From Spirochaetia bacterium (GTDB taxonomy: Bacteria > Spirochaetota > Spirochaetia > Sphaerochaetales > Sphaerochaetaceae): DNA of 64,000 nucleotides. The notes under the pieces were generated by a model, which was given only the letters and a program-made list of their open reading frames with translations, had not been told where the DNA came from and made no database searches. Of the stretch, positions 8,360-17,785 are shown piece after piece (position 1 is the stretch's first letter; every line of letters begins with the position of its first letter). Location of the stretch: contig JAKVOU010000001.1 in the NCBI GenBank assembly GCA_022482625.1, forward strand, positions 868,001-932,000, read 5' to 3'. A program made the translations under genes and the position numbers.

Positions 8360-10126
8360 ATGAAAAAACGGTTCTTATTGCTGCCGTTGGTGCTACTGGC
8401 TGCAATCAGCTCCCTGTTTGCACAAGCGCAGATTGAACAGGTTGCTGAAAGACAACCTGTTACCATTTCCGTAGTAGCAACGACGGATGTCCATGGGGAT
8501 ATTTACGGTTTTTCCTATGAAAACAACAAGGAAACCAAGGATTCTGGACTTGCCAGGGTCTATCCTTTCGTCCAGGAAGTCCGAAAGGAAAACCCTACAG
8601 GAACCATACTTGTGGACGACGGTGACATGCTGCAAGGTACTATCCTCACGGATGACATCTTCAACAAGACAGACGGACCACATCCCGTCGTACAGACAAT
8701 GAACTACATGGGATACGATGCCATGACTCTCGGCAACCATGAGTTCAACTTCGGACTTGGACTCATAAACAGGCTCATTGCCCAAGCAGACTTCCCCATT
8801 CTGGCTGCAAATGTCACCTATAAAGATGGCACACCGTTGGCAAAACCATATACCATCTTAGAAAGAAATGGACTACGTATAGCCATCATCGGCTTGACTA
8901 ATCCGAATGCGCCACGATGGGACGGAGACAAAGTCGCTGCATTGACTTTTACTTCCGCAGCTGACAGCTGCAGGAAGGTATTGGACGAACTCAAGGGAAA
9001 AGCCGACATCTACATTGCCCTCGCCCATATGGAAGAAACTCCTGAATATGATATCGAAAACGGCTCGGACAGCGGAGACAAGATAGCTGAAACCTGCCCG
9101 GAACTGTCTGCATTGATGCTTGGACACTATCATATTGACGCAAATACTGTAGTCAATGGAGTTCCTATCCTATCCTGCCAAAAAGGTGGCAAGGACGTTG
9201 CCAGGTTTGATATCCACGTAGGACCTGACAAGAAAGTCACTTCAGTGACCGCTACGCTGACAAACACAAAGGATTACCCGGCTTCTGACGAAATACGAAA
9301 CCTTCCGTTCGTCAAGAAAGCCCAGCAAGAGACAGTCGATTATATCCATAAGGGAATAAAGCTGGCAGACGGATCAACAAAAGGCGGCGTACTGGGAGAA
9401 GCAACCGCAGATTTCCAACCTGCAAATGAAATCAAAGGCATTCCACAGGGTAAGCTTGAAGATACTGCAGTAGTGGATCTCATCAACAACATACAATTGG
9501 CTGAAAGCGGAGCCGATGTCTCGGCAGCAGCACTCTTCAAGGATACCAGTGACCTACCGAAGGGACCGCTCAACTATGGGAATGTCTTTGATATCTACAA
9601 GTATGACAATACGTTATATACGGTAGTCGTCACAGGGCAAGAGTTAAAGAACTACATGGAATGGGCAGTAAAGCACCTCAACACCTTCAAACCAGGCGAC
9701 CTTACCATTTCCTTTGACAAGGATATACCAGGTTATCTGTACGATATGTTCCAAGGTGTAGACTACCAAGTCGATATCAGCAAACCGGTAGGTCAGCGAA
9801 TCGTAAACCTGACATTCAAGGGCAAACCTCTCAAGATGGACCAGAAACTGACCCTCGCTGTCAACAATTACAGATATTCCTCTGCCTTGAAGGCACAGCA
9901 CCTGGTTGCCGGTACAAGGAATTGGGAAAGCTCGGCATCAATCAGGGATATGATTGTCGCCTATCTGCAGAAACATAAGACGATTTCTCCTGAAGTCGAC
10001 CACAACTGGAAACTCATAGGTTATAGTTGGGATAAGGATTTGCATCAAAAGGCAGTACAGGAAGTCAATGACGGCATCCTTGAAGTACCTTATTACAGAA
10101 GTCTTACTGCAGCAGATCTCAAGTAA
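8360..10126 (+). CDS. Exported bifunctional 5'-nucleotidase/2',3'-cyclic phosphodiesterase-type metallophosphatase
   Basis: 588 residues. Signal peptide (MKKRFLLLPLVLLAAI, cut near AQA), calcineurin-like phosphoesterase domain with TTDVHGD, VDDGDMLQG, GNHEFNFG and LGHYHID, then a 5'-nucleotidase C-terminal domain from about residue 340 (NYGNVFDIYKYDNTL, LAVNNYRYSS). These proteins hydrolyse extracellular nucleotides for phosphate and nucleoside salvage. Start 8360 has AAAGGAG upstream; an earlier in-frame ATG would bury the signal peptide. Monocistronic, closed by a strong terminator. Confidence 0.92.
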   Translation: MKKRFLLLPLVLLAAISSLFAQAQIEQVAERQPVTISVVATTDVHGDIYGFSYENNKETKDSGLARVYPFVQEVRKENPTGTILVDDGDMLQGTILTDDIFNKTDGPHPVVQTMNYMGYDAMTLGNHEFNFGLGLINRLIAQADFPILAANVTYKDGTPLAKPYTILERNGLRIAIIGLTNPNAPRWDGDKVAALTFTSAADSCRKVLDELKGKADIYIALAHMEETPEYDIENGSDSGDKIAETCPELSALMLGHYHIDANTVVNGVPILSCQKGGKDVARFDIHVGPDKKVTSVTATLTNTKDYPASDEIRNLPFVKKAQQETVDYIHKGIKLADGSTKGGVLGEATADFQPANEIKGIPQGKLEDTAVVDLINNIQLAESGADVSAAALFKDTSDLPKGPLNYGNVFDIYKYDNTLYTVVVTGQELKNYMEWAVKHLNTFKPGDLTISFDKDIPGYLYDMFQGVDYQVDISKPVGQRIVNLTFKGKPLKMDQKLTLAVNNYRYSSALKAQHLVAGTRNWESSASIRDMIVAYLQKHKTISPEVDHNWKLIGYSWDKDLHQKAVQEVNDGILEVPYYRSLTAADLK

Positions 10127-10155
10127 GCACCTGCAGATTTGTCAATTTTTGTTTC

Positions 10156-10188
10156 AGAGACCATAGTGCGCTATGGCCTCTTTTTTTT
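10156..10188 (+). terminator. Rho-independent terminator after metallophosphatase gene
   Basis: AGAGaCCATAG and CTATGGcCTCT form a stem with a 4-base loop, followed by eight T. Confidence 0.92.
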
Positions 10189-10283
10189 ACCTAGTCCTAG
10201 GAAAATCACAGGTATCATTGGAGTCAAGATACCAGATTTTAAAAATTAGCTTAACAAACAACAGGTAGTAACGCCATATTTCG

Positions 10284-10300
10284 TTGGCATAAGAATTGCG
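10284..10300 (+). promoter_or_regulatory. Candidate sigma-54 type promoter
   Basis: TTGGCAT-N5-TTGCG: the GG (10286-10287) and GC (10298-10299) are exactly 12 bases apart as in -24/-12 promoters, and eight consensus bases match. A start about 12 bases downstream would leave a short leader to the ATG at 10344. No activator gene is adjacent, so this rests on the motif alone. Confidence 0.35.
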
Positions 10301-10343
10301 TTGGTTTACTCATCTTCCTTCAAGGGAAAAAAGGAGAAAACCA

Positions 10344-11426
10344 ATGAATTACTACACGGCAATGCCTGATCTGGCATCCTATGACTGGACACCTCTTACA
10401 CGACTCATAATGAAACGGAAAGCTGCACCTCTCAACAAAAAAGAAGAAACACTTTTGCAAAGGGAACTGCAGCTGCTCATCTACAGCATGACGCTCCAAT
10501 GGCATATCCTGCCGGAAGATGACGCTTCGGGATTCTTGCTTTCTACGCTTCCGAATATAGAAAAGATCCTAAGCAAATGGAACAGTAGCAAGGGAACCTT
10601 CAAGAATTATCTCATCGGTTCAATCTACAAGCTCGCAAGTTTCCACAATCTGAGGAAATATTCCGACAAACAAAAGGAATCAACTTATTTTCTTCTGATG
10701 CATAACACAAGGACCGAACAATCCAACTATGCGGTATCTACGAATCCCGACGGTACAAAAGAGCTGATCATCAGCTCCTCGGACAAAATCTTTGAAACAG
10801 AACCTGCCTACGGACTTTCATCCTATGCATTGCTTGAAACCAACCTGCAGGTCCAAGCAAAATCAACATTCAAGCGAATCGTCAAAGCGACACATAAGCC
10901 CTTGGATACAACAAGCTGTAATTTTTCCCCGACAGAGCAAAGGCTCCATGAATATTTGGCAAAGAAAACCGACAGAAGAGCCATCCTGCTGTATTTTCTT
11001 ACGTTCACCTATGATGCCATGGAAAATCTTATCCCGACACTTGCCTCCCTCTTCAATATCGATGAGGATTGCATGCAGCTTCAGTTCCTGTCTCTCAGGC
11101 CTTTGGCACTCAAGAAAATCTTCGACCATGAGTACAGAAGGAACATGAGCCAGAAACATCTCAACAGCATGATCATGCATGTCGAGAAAAGCAAGGATAT
11201 TGAGCTGACAGTCCCTAAAAAAGAACAAATAGATAAGCAGATACGTTCGACAGGTTCATTGTTCAGAAAATCGTATGAAGCAAACAAGGAAATTCGAATA
11301 TCACAAAATCAGCTTGCAGAAGTACTTGATATCAGCAGAGGTACTATTGCCGGTTACATCGTAAGAGCAAAAAAGATACTCAAGTCTTGTCTTGATGGAA
11401 CTTCGGCGGTATCTTACTCAATATGA
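10344..11426 (+). CDS. Uncharacterised protein with sigma-70 region-4-like C-terminus
   Basis: 360 residues, not recognised as a named family. The last 40 residues (NQLAEVLDISRGTIAGYIVRAKKIL) form a helix-turn-helix like sigma region 4 or an ECF sigma C-terminus. The N-terminal half has helices including LLIYSMTLQWHI and a segment FKNYLIGSIYKLA reminiscent of sigma region 2, where small sigma factors contact core. No clear -10 recognition motif can be named. Start 10344 has AAGGAG 5-6 bases upstream. Its stop overlaps rdgB (ATGA), so the two are co-translated. Could be a divergent sigma factor or a DNA-binding regulator. Confidence 0.7.
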   Translation: MNYYTAMPDLASYDWTPLTRLIMKRKAAPLNKKEETLLQRELQLLIYSMTLQWHILPEDDASGFLLSTLPNIEKILSKWNSSKGTFKNYLIGSIYKLASFHNLRKYSDKQKESTYFLLMHNTRTEQSNYAVSTNPDGTKELIISSSDKIFETEPAYGLSSYALLETNLQVQAKSTFKRIVKATHKPLDTTSCNFSPTEQRLHEYLAKKTDRRAILLYFLTFTYDAMENLIPTLASLFNIDEDCMQLQFLSLRPLALKKIFDHEYRRNMSQKHLNSMIMHVEKSKDIELTVPKKEQIDKQIRSTGSLFRKSYEANKEIRISQNQLAEVLDISRGTIAGYIVRAKKILKSCLDGTSAVSYSI

Positions 11427-12010
11427 AATATCTATTGGCAAGTTCAAACAAACACAAGTATCAGGAACTGATCGCACTGCTTCCATCCGTGACTTTGGAG
11501 CTGGCAGAAGGTCTGGAAGACGTCAATGAAAATGCCAAGACATTCCTCGGCAATGCCTTGATCAAAGCAGAAGCAGCCTACCGTCAGTTCCACATGCCGG
11601 TGATTGCAGATGACTCAGGTCTCTGCGTCTCCGCATTGGGAGGAGCACCTGGAGTGTTTACTGCCCGTTATGGCAGTGATGTACTGCACAGGCTTCTGGA
11701 CAGCAGCGAACGCAATGCCTATCTGCTGAAAAACATGCAGGGAATTACAGACAGAAGTGCAAGTTTCGTCTGTTGTATTGTTGCTTACATTTCTCCTTAC
11801 AGAATCTATACGGTAAGTGAAGAAGTCAAAGGCAGCATCGCAGAAAAACCTATCGGTGCAGGAGGTTTCGGTTACGATCCTGTCTTCGTGCTTGATGACA
11901 TCGGCAAGGCAATGGCCCAACTTACCGAAGAAGAAAAAGGACAGCATAGTCACCGTGGAAAAGCAGCAAGGGCAATGAATACGCTGTTGGCTACATTGGA
12001 GGAGAACTAA
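11423..12010 (+). CDS. rdgB: XTP/dITP pyrophosphatase (RdgB/HAM1 family)
   Basis: 195 residues. It removes deaminated purine nucleoside triphosphates (XTP, dITP, ITP) from the pool, giving the monophosphate and pyrophosphate. Motifs: SSNKHKYQE at the N-terminus, DDSGLCVSALGGAPGVFTARY (metal/substrate loop, Asp-Asp), GGFGYDPVF and SHRGKA near the C-terminus. Full length. Start overlaps the upstream gene by four bases and its stop is two bases before pepF. Confidence 0.95.
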   Translation: MKYLLASSNKHKYQELIALLPSVTLELAEGLEDVNENAKTFLGNALIKAEAAYRQFHMPVIADDSGLCVSALGGAPGVFTARYGSDVLHRLLDSSERNAYLLKNMQGITDRSASFVCCIVAYISPYRIYTVSEEVKGSIAEKPIGAGGFGYDPVFVLDDIGKAMAQLTEEEKGQHSHRGKAARAMNTLLATLEEN

Positions 12011-12011
12011 G

Positions 12012-13782
12012 ATGAAAAGAAATGAACAACAGGCAGGTGATACATGGGACCTGTCACCACTATTTGAAAGCAATGAAGCATTCTATGCTGCACTGGAAAA
12101 TTTCAAGACGACTTATCTTGCAAAGGCAGGAACGATCAAAGGTACCCTCTGTTCAAAAAAAGGCATCCTGGATGGGTATGATTTCATAAGACGTTCATCT
12201 TTGCTTCTGGAACGTCTTGCCCAATATGCGCAACTGAAAAACAGTGCCGATTCAAGTGATATGGAAAACCAAAAGATGCTTTCCTATCTCATGATGACAG
12301 CTTCTTCCTACATGCAGCAACTGGCTTTCTTTGATACGGAAATCCTTTCAAACGACGAAAAAGGACCTTGAAGCCTATATCGCAGACAAAGATTTCAAGG
12401 ATTTGAAAAGGACACTTACCGATCTGCTCAGACAGAAAAAACATATACTTGACGAAGAAGGTGAAAGGCTCCTTGCCGGACAGATGGAAGTCGGTAGCAA
12501 AGCCTCCAAGATATTCCAGGACCTGACCACCAATGATTTCAACTTCGGAACAATTGATGGCAAACCACTGTCAGAATCTACATTCTCCCTCTTTCTCAAG
12601 GATTCAGATGAAGGGTTGCGCAAACAGGCATATAACCAGCTGTACAGTGAATATGAAAGCCATAAGTATACGTTGGCCAACACCTATGAGATGCAGATCA
12701 AACAGGACATCTTCGTGAGCAAGGCAAGAGGCTATGCTTCTACCAGGGCCATGAAACTTTATGACGACAATGTTGACGAGAGTGTCTATGACAACCTGAT
12801 TGCACAGATCCATGAAGGCTTTCCTGTCCTACATGATTATTATGCACTCAGAGCAAAGCTGATGGGAAAAGACAGATTGCATCATTGGGATGTATATACG
12901 CCTTTGGTCGAAGGTTTTGAACGGCACACGACATATGATGAAGCCGTTGCAATTGTTGAAAAGGCTTTGTCACCATTAGGCAAGGAATATACCGATACCC
13001 TGAAGAACGGTCTTACGGCAGCCCGCTGGGTCGACAAGTATGAAAATGAAGGCAAACGGCATGGAGCCTTCTCAAGCGGAACCTATGAGTCATACCCGTA
13101 CATTCTTCTCAACTACAAGGAAGATGATATGAGGGATATCTTTACCATAGCCCACGAGGGTGGTCACTCGATGCACAGCTGGTATGCCACCCACAACAAT
13201 ACATTCTTTGATTATGACTACACGATCTTTGAAGCTGAAGTTGCCTCAACTTTCAATGAACAGCTGCTTGCTGGCTATCTGCTGGATAACAGTACAAACA
13301 AAGCAGAAAAAGCCTATCTGCTGGGCAAGCAACTGGATGACCTCATAGCAACATTGTTCAGGCAGACAATGTTTGCCGAATTTGAACATCAGGCACATTG
13401 CATTGCAGAAGAAGGTAATCCTCTGACCGTTGATGTACTCAGAGACGTCTACAGGAAACTGCTTGAAGCTTATTTCGGACCGATGATGGAGTTTTCGAAT
13501 CTGAGTGACATGGAAGGACTGCGGATCCCACACTTCTATTCTTCCTACTATGTCTATAAATATGCTACGGGTGTCAGTGCTGCTATTGCATTGAGCAAGA
13601 AGGTGCTTGGTGGAGGCCAGGACGACCTTGAGCACTATAAGGCATTTCTGAAAAGCGGCGGTTCCAGATATCCCCTGGATTCCCTGCGGCTTGCCGGTGT
13701 CGACATGTCCAAGAAGGAACCTGTGCAGGCAGCAATTGCACATTTTGCACAGTTGCTGAAACAATTCACTGCATTGATTTAA
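12012..13782 (+). pseudogene. pepF: Oligoendopeptidase F, one frameshift
   Basis: Zinc metallopeptidase of family M3 that cleaves cytoplasmic oligopeptides. The first 119 codons end early because of one extra A in the A-run at 12358-12362; the rest continues in the +1 frame. Removing one A gives 589 residues, the normal length, and joins NDEK to DLEAYIADKDF, as expected for the family. The catalytic HEGGH motif is intact (IAHEGGHSMHSW) with a downstream Glu in FEAEVAST. No other damage is visible, so this may be a sequence error, a recent mutation or a slippage site. Confidence 0.88.
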
Positions 13783-13805
13783 TGCATGTTTACCAAACAG
13801 CAATG

Positions 13806-13835
13806 ACCGCCAGGGAAATCTTTCCCTTTGGTGGT
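13806..13835. terminator. Hairpin between convergent pepF and phosphofructokinase genes
   Basis: ACCGCCA ... TGGTGGT outer arms enclose GGGAAA/TTTCCC. It lies between two convergent stops and lacks a clear T-run, so termination is only probable. Confidence 0.45.
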
Positions 13836-13864
13836 TTGCTGGCTGGTCACATTTGATCGCCCGG

Positions 13865-14953
13865 TCAAAGTCTGAAGCCTTTGCCGTCCCCGATGCTGAT
13901 ACCGATTCCCCTGGCAATATTTACCATCTGATGATCAGTCGGTATATATTTTGTCTTTCCCGCAATATCACTGAGCAGGTTATAAGTAATTTTGTCATCT
14001 TTTATGGCAATTGTAGTACCGAACTTGCCTTCCATTGCCAGCCGTCCGGCATAACTGCCCATTTCAGAAGAAAGCAATCTATCGTAGGCACTTGGATTTC
14101 CGCCACGCTGCAGATGTCCAGGCACGACTATCCGGGTTTCTACTCCACAGTTTTCACTGATATACTGTGCAAGGAATTTTGTCGATGTAAGCTCCCCTCT
14201 TCTGGAAGCCAACCGTTCGCCTTTCTTCATCTGGCTTTCAGCTTTTGTCATTGCACCTTCTGCTATGGCAATGATATTGAAGGCACTGCCTTTTGCTATA
14301 CGGCGATTGACTGCCTTTGCTACCTCCTCCGGTTCATAGGGAAATTCCGGAAGCAGGATGATATCTGCTCCACCTGCAATACCAGCATAGAGCGTCAGCC
14401 AACCGACTTTGTTACCCATGAGCTCAATGAGCATGGTCCGGCCATGGCTGGCTGCGGTGGTATGGATCTTATCGATGCAGTCGGTAGCAATATCAACTGC
14501 CGTATGGAAGCCAAAAGTAACATCAGTCCCCCAGATATCATTGTCTATCGTCTTGGGCAGACCAATGACATTCAGACCGGCACGTGAAAGCAACCCAGCT
14601 GTCTTATGGGTTCCTGCCCCGCCCAAGGTAACCAACAGATCCAGTCCAAGGTCCCTGTAGGTCTTTACCATCATATCGAGCTTTGATACCCCGTTACGAT
14701 CTTCTACGGTCATCTGCTTGAATGGTTGGCGTGATGTACCAAGGATAGTACCGCCGACATTGAGAATACCTGAAAAGTCCTTGGCCTCAAGTACCCTGGT
14801 TTCATTGTTGATAAGGCCGGAATATCCATCCGTGATACCGATAAGCCGCACTCCGTTCATCTGGTTGAGGACGAACTTCCCGAACCCTCTGATCACCGCA
14901 TTCAATCCCGGGCAATCACCACCGCTTGTCAAGATACCTATCTTCATTCCCAT
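13865..14953 (-). CDS. 6-phosphofructokinase family protein
   Basis: 362 residues, glycolysis. Motifs in order: SGGDCPGLNAVIRG (nucleotide loop), GGTILGTSR, TLGGAGTHKTA, LPKTIDNDIWGTD (catalytic TIDND), ELMGNKVGW, and GHLQRGGNPSAYDRLL. It fits the PFK group with a THKTA signature. In the loop where E. coli PfkA has GGDGS (Asp103, Mg-nucleotide) this protein has GGAGT, and the usual MGR is MGN. ATP versus pyrophosphate use cannot be settled from sequence. Start 14953 follows AAGGAG by five bases; a long in-frame extension upstream overlaps the neighbour and is rejected. Confidence 0.85.
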   Translation of the reverse strand: MGMKIGILTSGGDCPGLNAVIRGFGKFVLNQMNGVRLIGITDGYSGLINNETRVLEAKDFSGILNVGGTILGTSRQPFKQMTVEDRNGVSKLDMMVKTYRDLGLDLLVTLGGAGTHKTAGLLSRAGLNVIGLPKTIDNDIWGTDVTFGFHTAVDIATDCIDKIHTTAASHGRTMLIELMGNKVGWLTLYAGIAGGADIILLPEFPYEPEEVAKAVNRRIAKGSAFNIIAIAEGAMTKAESQMKKGERLASRRGELTSTKFLAQYISENCGVETRIVVPGHLQRGGNPSAYDRLLSSEMGSYAGRLAMEGKFGTTIAIKDDKITYNLLSDIAGKTKYIPTDHQMVNIARGIGISIGDGKGFRL

Positions 14954-15040
14954 ATTTGCTCCTTTTCGATATATACTCTCTCCTTCATCATAGAGGAGAA
15001 AAAGGCCATCACGAAAGAAAAAAATCATATATGCAGAAAA

Positions 15041-15074
15041 ATCAGCCCCACTCCATCGTTGGAGCAGGGCTGAT
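15041..15074 (-). terminator. Rho-independent terminator after pepC
   Basis: On the minus strand ATCAGCCC-TGCTCCA / TGGAGTG-GGGCTGAT form a long stem with a 4-base loop, followed by TTTTTCTG. It lies four bases after the pepC stop. Confidence 0.85.
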
Positions 15075-15077
15075 ATA

Positions 15078-16412
15078 TTACAATGCCAGACTTCCCATCG
15101 GATCCCATGGTTCCAAAACAATTGGTTCCAAGGCAAGCATCTGTTGCTGGTCGGCAGTCAGATACTTCTTGTCTATGACAATTTGATATACAAACTGGTC
15201 AAACCAACTGTCAGACATGACAAAGTATCCTTTGTCACCGGGTTCTTCTCCCCAACTGTTCTCGACTTTCCAACGATCAGGTTTGCCATTCTCATCAAGA
15301 TTGACGCCGGTAAGGACCATGGCATGGGTCATGCGGCTGTCACCATAGTCAAGCCTTTGTGCTTTTGTAAGCGGAAAATCAGTGGAGAACAAGCCTGAGA
15401 TATCATGTATGCCCACATCCATGATGCCGGTATCACGATCACTGCACTTGCCGACATCCGAACCGAACCAGACCACCTTGCCATCCCGCATCTGGGCCAA
15501 AGCCGCCTGTTTCAGCGCATCAACAGAAAGGTTGAGATATCTCACAGGCCTGCCACCTACGACATTGCCCAAGAACCTGACGGTATACATCTTGTCATAA
15601 GGTTTGTCAGCTGTAGGAGCATTGATCAGGCTGATATACCTATCAAGATCCATGCTGACATATTCCTTGTAGAACTGCTGTGGCGTAATATCCTTTATCC
15701 TGATGAATTTGTCATCCTTGTCCCTGGTTTCAAAGGTAAAGGATACCGGCGGCTTGCCAAGGCTGATAGACAGCATCCGATAGACAGTTGCAATCATATC
15801 ACCCTTCATTGCATAAAGCTTTTCCTCATCGGCCCCGTCCTTGGCAGCCTCACGCAGTTCACAGGCAAAACCTCGGAGTTTCGTGGTTAGCAAGCCATCC
15901 ATAGTACGGGTTTCTGAAGATGATTTACTCTCTCCCATGCATTGTTTGGGTACGACACCATATTTTCTTACCAGATTGGCAAACATATCCCATTGCCCGC
16001 CGTCTCCAAGCGGATCGGTCAGCAAGAAAGCAACAGTTCTGCCGGACAAAGGCTCTTCCAAGGTCTCTATGATATTTTCCAAGAAATAATTGGATTTCTC
16101 CAATTTGTCATAGAACAAAGGATAGGATTGCGAAAGCTCGAAATTTTCAATATTGAGTTTCTTCATCACTTCTATCCGCATGACATTCAATGCAGAAAAC
16201 ATCCAGCATCTGCCTGATTTTTTCTGATTCGTTACTTTTCCAGCTTCAATCTGAGTTGAAAACTCATGTACTGCAGCGGCTTCATCCCCCTTGACAAGGC
16301 AAGTCGGAAAAATGCCATTGTTGACTGTAGCATGCATCAATGCTCGATTTTTCTTCATATCTTCAAACGCTGACTCAAATGAAGCCAGGTTTTCTGTAGC
16401 AATTGCTCTCAC
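15078..16412 (-). CDS. pepC: Aminopeptidase C / bleomycin hydrolase (C1B papain family)
   Basis: 444 residues, cytoplasmic cysteine aminopeptidase, usually a hexamer. The catalytic Cys69 is in SGRCWMFSALN, the His in SRMTHAMVLTG and the Asn in KVENSWGEEPG; all three are present. Full length for the family. The start codon is GTG at 16412 with AAGGAG eight bases upstream; no ATG with a better site is available. Monocistronic with its own terminator. Confidence 0.93.
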   Translation of the reverse strand: MRAIATENLASFESAFEDMKKNRALMHATVNNGIFPTCLVKGDEAAAVHEFSTQIEAGKVTNQKKSGRCWMFSALNVMRIEVMKKLNIENFELSQSYPLFYDKLEKSNYFLENIIETLEEPLSGRTVAFLLTDPLGDGGQWDMFANLVRKYGVVPKQCMGESKSSSETRTMDGLLTTKLRGFACELREAAKDGADEEKLYAMKGDMIATVYRMLSISLGKPPVSFTFETRDKDDKFIRIKDITPQQFYKEYVSMDLDRYISLINAPTADKPYDKMYTVRFLGNVVGGRPVRYLNLSVDALKQAALAQMRDGKVVWFGSDVGKCSDRDTGIMDVGIHDISGLFSTDFPLTKAQRLDYGDSRMTHAMVLTGVNLDENGKPDRWKVENSWGEEPGDKGYFVMSDSWFDQFVYQIVIDKKYLTADQQQMLALEPIVLEPWDPMGSLAL

Positions 16413-16546
16413 TATGATTCTCCTTTGCAGGTAGGCTGTATCCTATGCTACTGACACAATAATTCTGATTGCCATCAATTGCAAGCAAGCCATACTTCCG
16501 TCACTCCTCTGGAAGCAAAGAAAGAAATACGATATAGTCATGAGAG

Positions 16547-16602
16547 TCGGGAATGAAGTTCTCCCTTGGCATAGCCAGAAACGCAGCTGCTGATGACTTC
16601 TG
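16547..16602 (+). ncRNA. Fluoride riboswitch (crcB motif)
   Basis: The segment has the crcB-motif order: first stem GGGAATGAAGTTCTCCC, an internal hairpin TTGGC/GCCA, AAACGCAG, then the conserved GCTGATGACTTCT. It lies directly before two fluoride-channel genes, the expected context. The 3' strand CTTCTG can pair with CAGAAAG at 16610-16616, next to the AAAGGA ribosome-binding site, so fluoride probably exposes the site and turns on translation. The structural reading is mine; no covariance search was run. Confidence 0.85.
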
Positions 16603-16626
16603 AATACTACAGAAAGGATTTTGTAC

Positions 16627-17052
16627 ATGAAAAGATATCTGTTAATCGGATGCGGCGGTTTCCTGGGAGCTTTTTGTCGTGGCGCTGTCAAAAGTTTGGA
16701 TTGGCCAGCAACTTTCGGCTCTTTCCCTTTGGCAACGTTGCTTATCAATCTGAGTGGTTCGTTTATTCTGGCCTTCATCCTGACGGTCACCCTTGAACTA
16801 TGGCAGGCCGATCCAGATTTTCGCAATGCACTGACTGTCGGCTTCTGCGGTTCATTCACTACATTTTCAACATTTACGAAAGAGTTGTTCCATTTGTTGT
16901 CCCTAGGAAAATTGGTACAGGCAGGTCTTTATCTTGGTCTTTCCATTGCCATAGGACTGCTGATGAGCCTTGCCGGCATCTATCTTGCCAACTTACTCGC
17001 AGAGCGTCATGTCGAAAAGCCACGTATGCTGGAAAAGGAGGCAAAGGAATGA
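16627..17052 (+). CDS. crcB: Fluoride channel CrcB/Fluc, first copy
   Basis: 141 residues with four hydrophobic helices. Fluc channels are dual-topology dimers that export fluoride. Signature motifs: GCGGFLGAFCRG at the N-terminus, FPLATLLINLSGSF, and GFCGSFTTFSTFTKE (the Phe-box and central Na-binding region). Start at ATG 16627 with AAAGGA eight bases upstream; an in-frame TTG six bases earlier is less likely. Its stop overlaps the second crcB gene (ATGA). Under the fluoride riboswitch. Confidence 0.93.
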   Translation: MKRYLLIGCGGFLGAFCRGAVKSLDWPATFGSFPLATLLINLSGSFILAFILTVTLELWQADPDFRNALTVGFCGSFTTFSTFTKELFHLLSLGKLVQAGLYLGLSIAIGLLMSLAGIYLANLLAERHVEKPRMLEKEAKE

Positions 17053-17405
17053 ACATGCTTATCCTGATTGGTATCGGCGGATTTTTCGGCAGCATATCAA
17101 GATATATATTGGAACATGCAATTTCCTCCAAAGTCATGTCAGTCTTTCCGTTCGGAACCTTTACCATCAACTTGTTGGGTGCCTTTCTGCTAGGCATCGT
17201 TTCGGTAATAGGACATGGAAGTTCCTATGCCCTCCTCGGAGACGGGTTCCTTGGCGCTTTCACGACTTTTTCCACCTTTACGTATGGAGCTTTCCAATTG
17301 ATGCTCAAGGGAGAACATTACTACTGTTTTCTTTACGTCTTTGGGTCTATACTATGCGGTACGGTGGCATTTGTCGCCGGGTTTGCCATAGGGCAGGCTA
17401 TCTAG
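17049..17405 (+). CDS. crcB: Fluoride channel CrcB/Fluc, second copy
   Basis: 118 residues, four hydrophobic helices, with GIGGFFGSISRY, FPFGTFTINLLGAF and GFLGAFTTFSTFTYG. The start overlaps the first copy by four bases, and codon AAAGGA in the end of copy one serves as ribosome-binding site. Tandem short crcB pairs are known to form heterodimers with fixed opposite orientations; here copy one keeps few and copy two few charged loop residues, so orientation cannot be assigned by eye. DUF190 gene follows 18 bases later. Confidence 0.93.
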   Translation: MNMLILIGIGGFFGSISRYILEHAISSKVMSVFPFGTFTINLLGAFLLGIVSVIGHGSSYALLGDGFLGAFTTFSTFTYGAFQLMLKGEHYYCFLYVFGSILCGTVAFVAGFAIGQAI

Positions 17406-17423
17406 TATTCAAGGAGGTAATTC

Positions 17424-17774
17424 ATGACAGTCACAGATTCTTGTCAGTTGTTACGAGTATATGTCAGTGAAGATACCCGCTATAAGGGTCACAGCCTATA
17501 CAACGAAGTAGTATTCCTTCTGAAAGGAGAAGGTATCTGTGGTGTAACCGTCTATCGAGGCATTGCAGGCTATGGTGAAGGCAAAGTACTTCATACTACC
17601 CGGTTCATCGAAATGAGTTCAAGTCTGCCTATTATCATCGAAGCGGTAGATACCAAGGAAAAAATCACCGCAGCATTGCCGAAAGTAAAAGAAATGGTCA
17701 TGGAAGGCCTCGTGATAGTCCAGGACATACAATTGATTTCCTATGGCAAAGCCAATCAGAAAGAAACAAAATAA
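17424..17774 (+). CDS. DUF190 family protein
   Basis: 116 residues, PII-like small protein. The pattern CQLLRVYVSEDTRYKG, LLKGEGICGVTVYRGIAGYG and LPIIIEAVDTKEKI is the DUF190 signature. DUF190 proteins are often next to crcB genes, as here, and have been proposed as regulatory or ligand-binding partners; their exact role is unknown. AAGGAGG precedes the ATG. Last clear member of the fluoride operon; the thioesterase gene follows after 11 bases and may be co-transcribed. Confidence 0.9.
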   Translation: MTVTDSCQLLRVYVSEDTRYKGHSLYNEVVFLLKGEGICGVTVYRGIAGYGEGKVLHTTRFIEMSSSLPIIIEAVDTKEKITAALPKVKEMVMEGLVIVQDIQLISYGKANQKETK

Positions 17775-17785
17775 GGAGCAACAAC

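Noticed and set aside
13246-13917. A 223-codon minus-strand frame opposite pepF
   Set aside because: Antisense shadow; composition Cys/Phe-rich and unlike a real protein.
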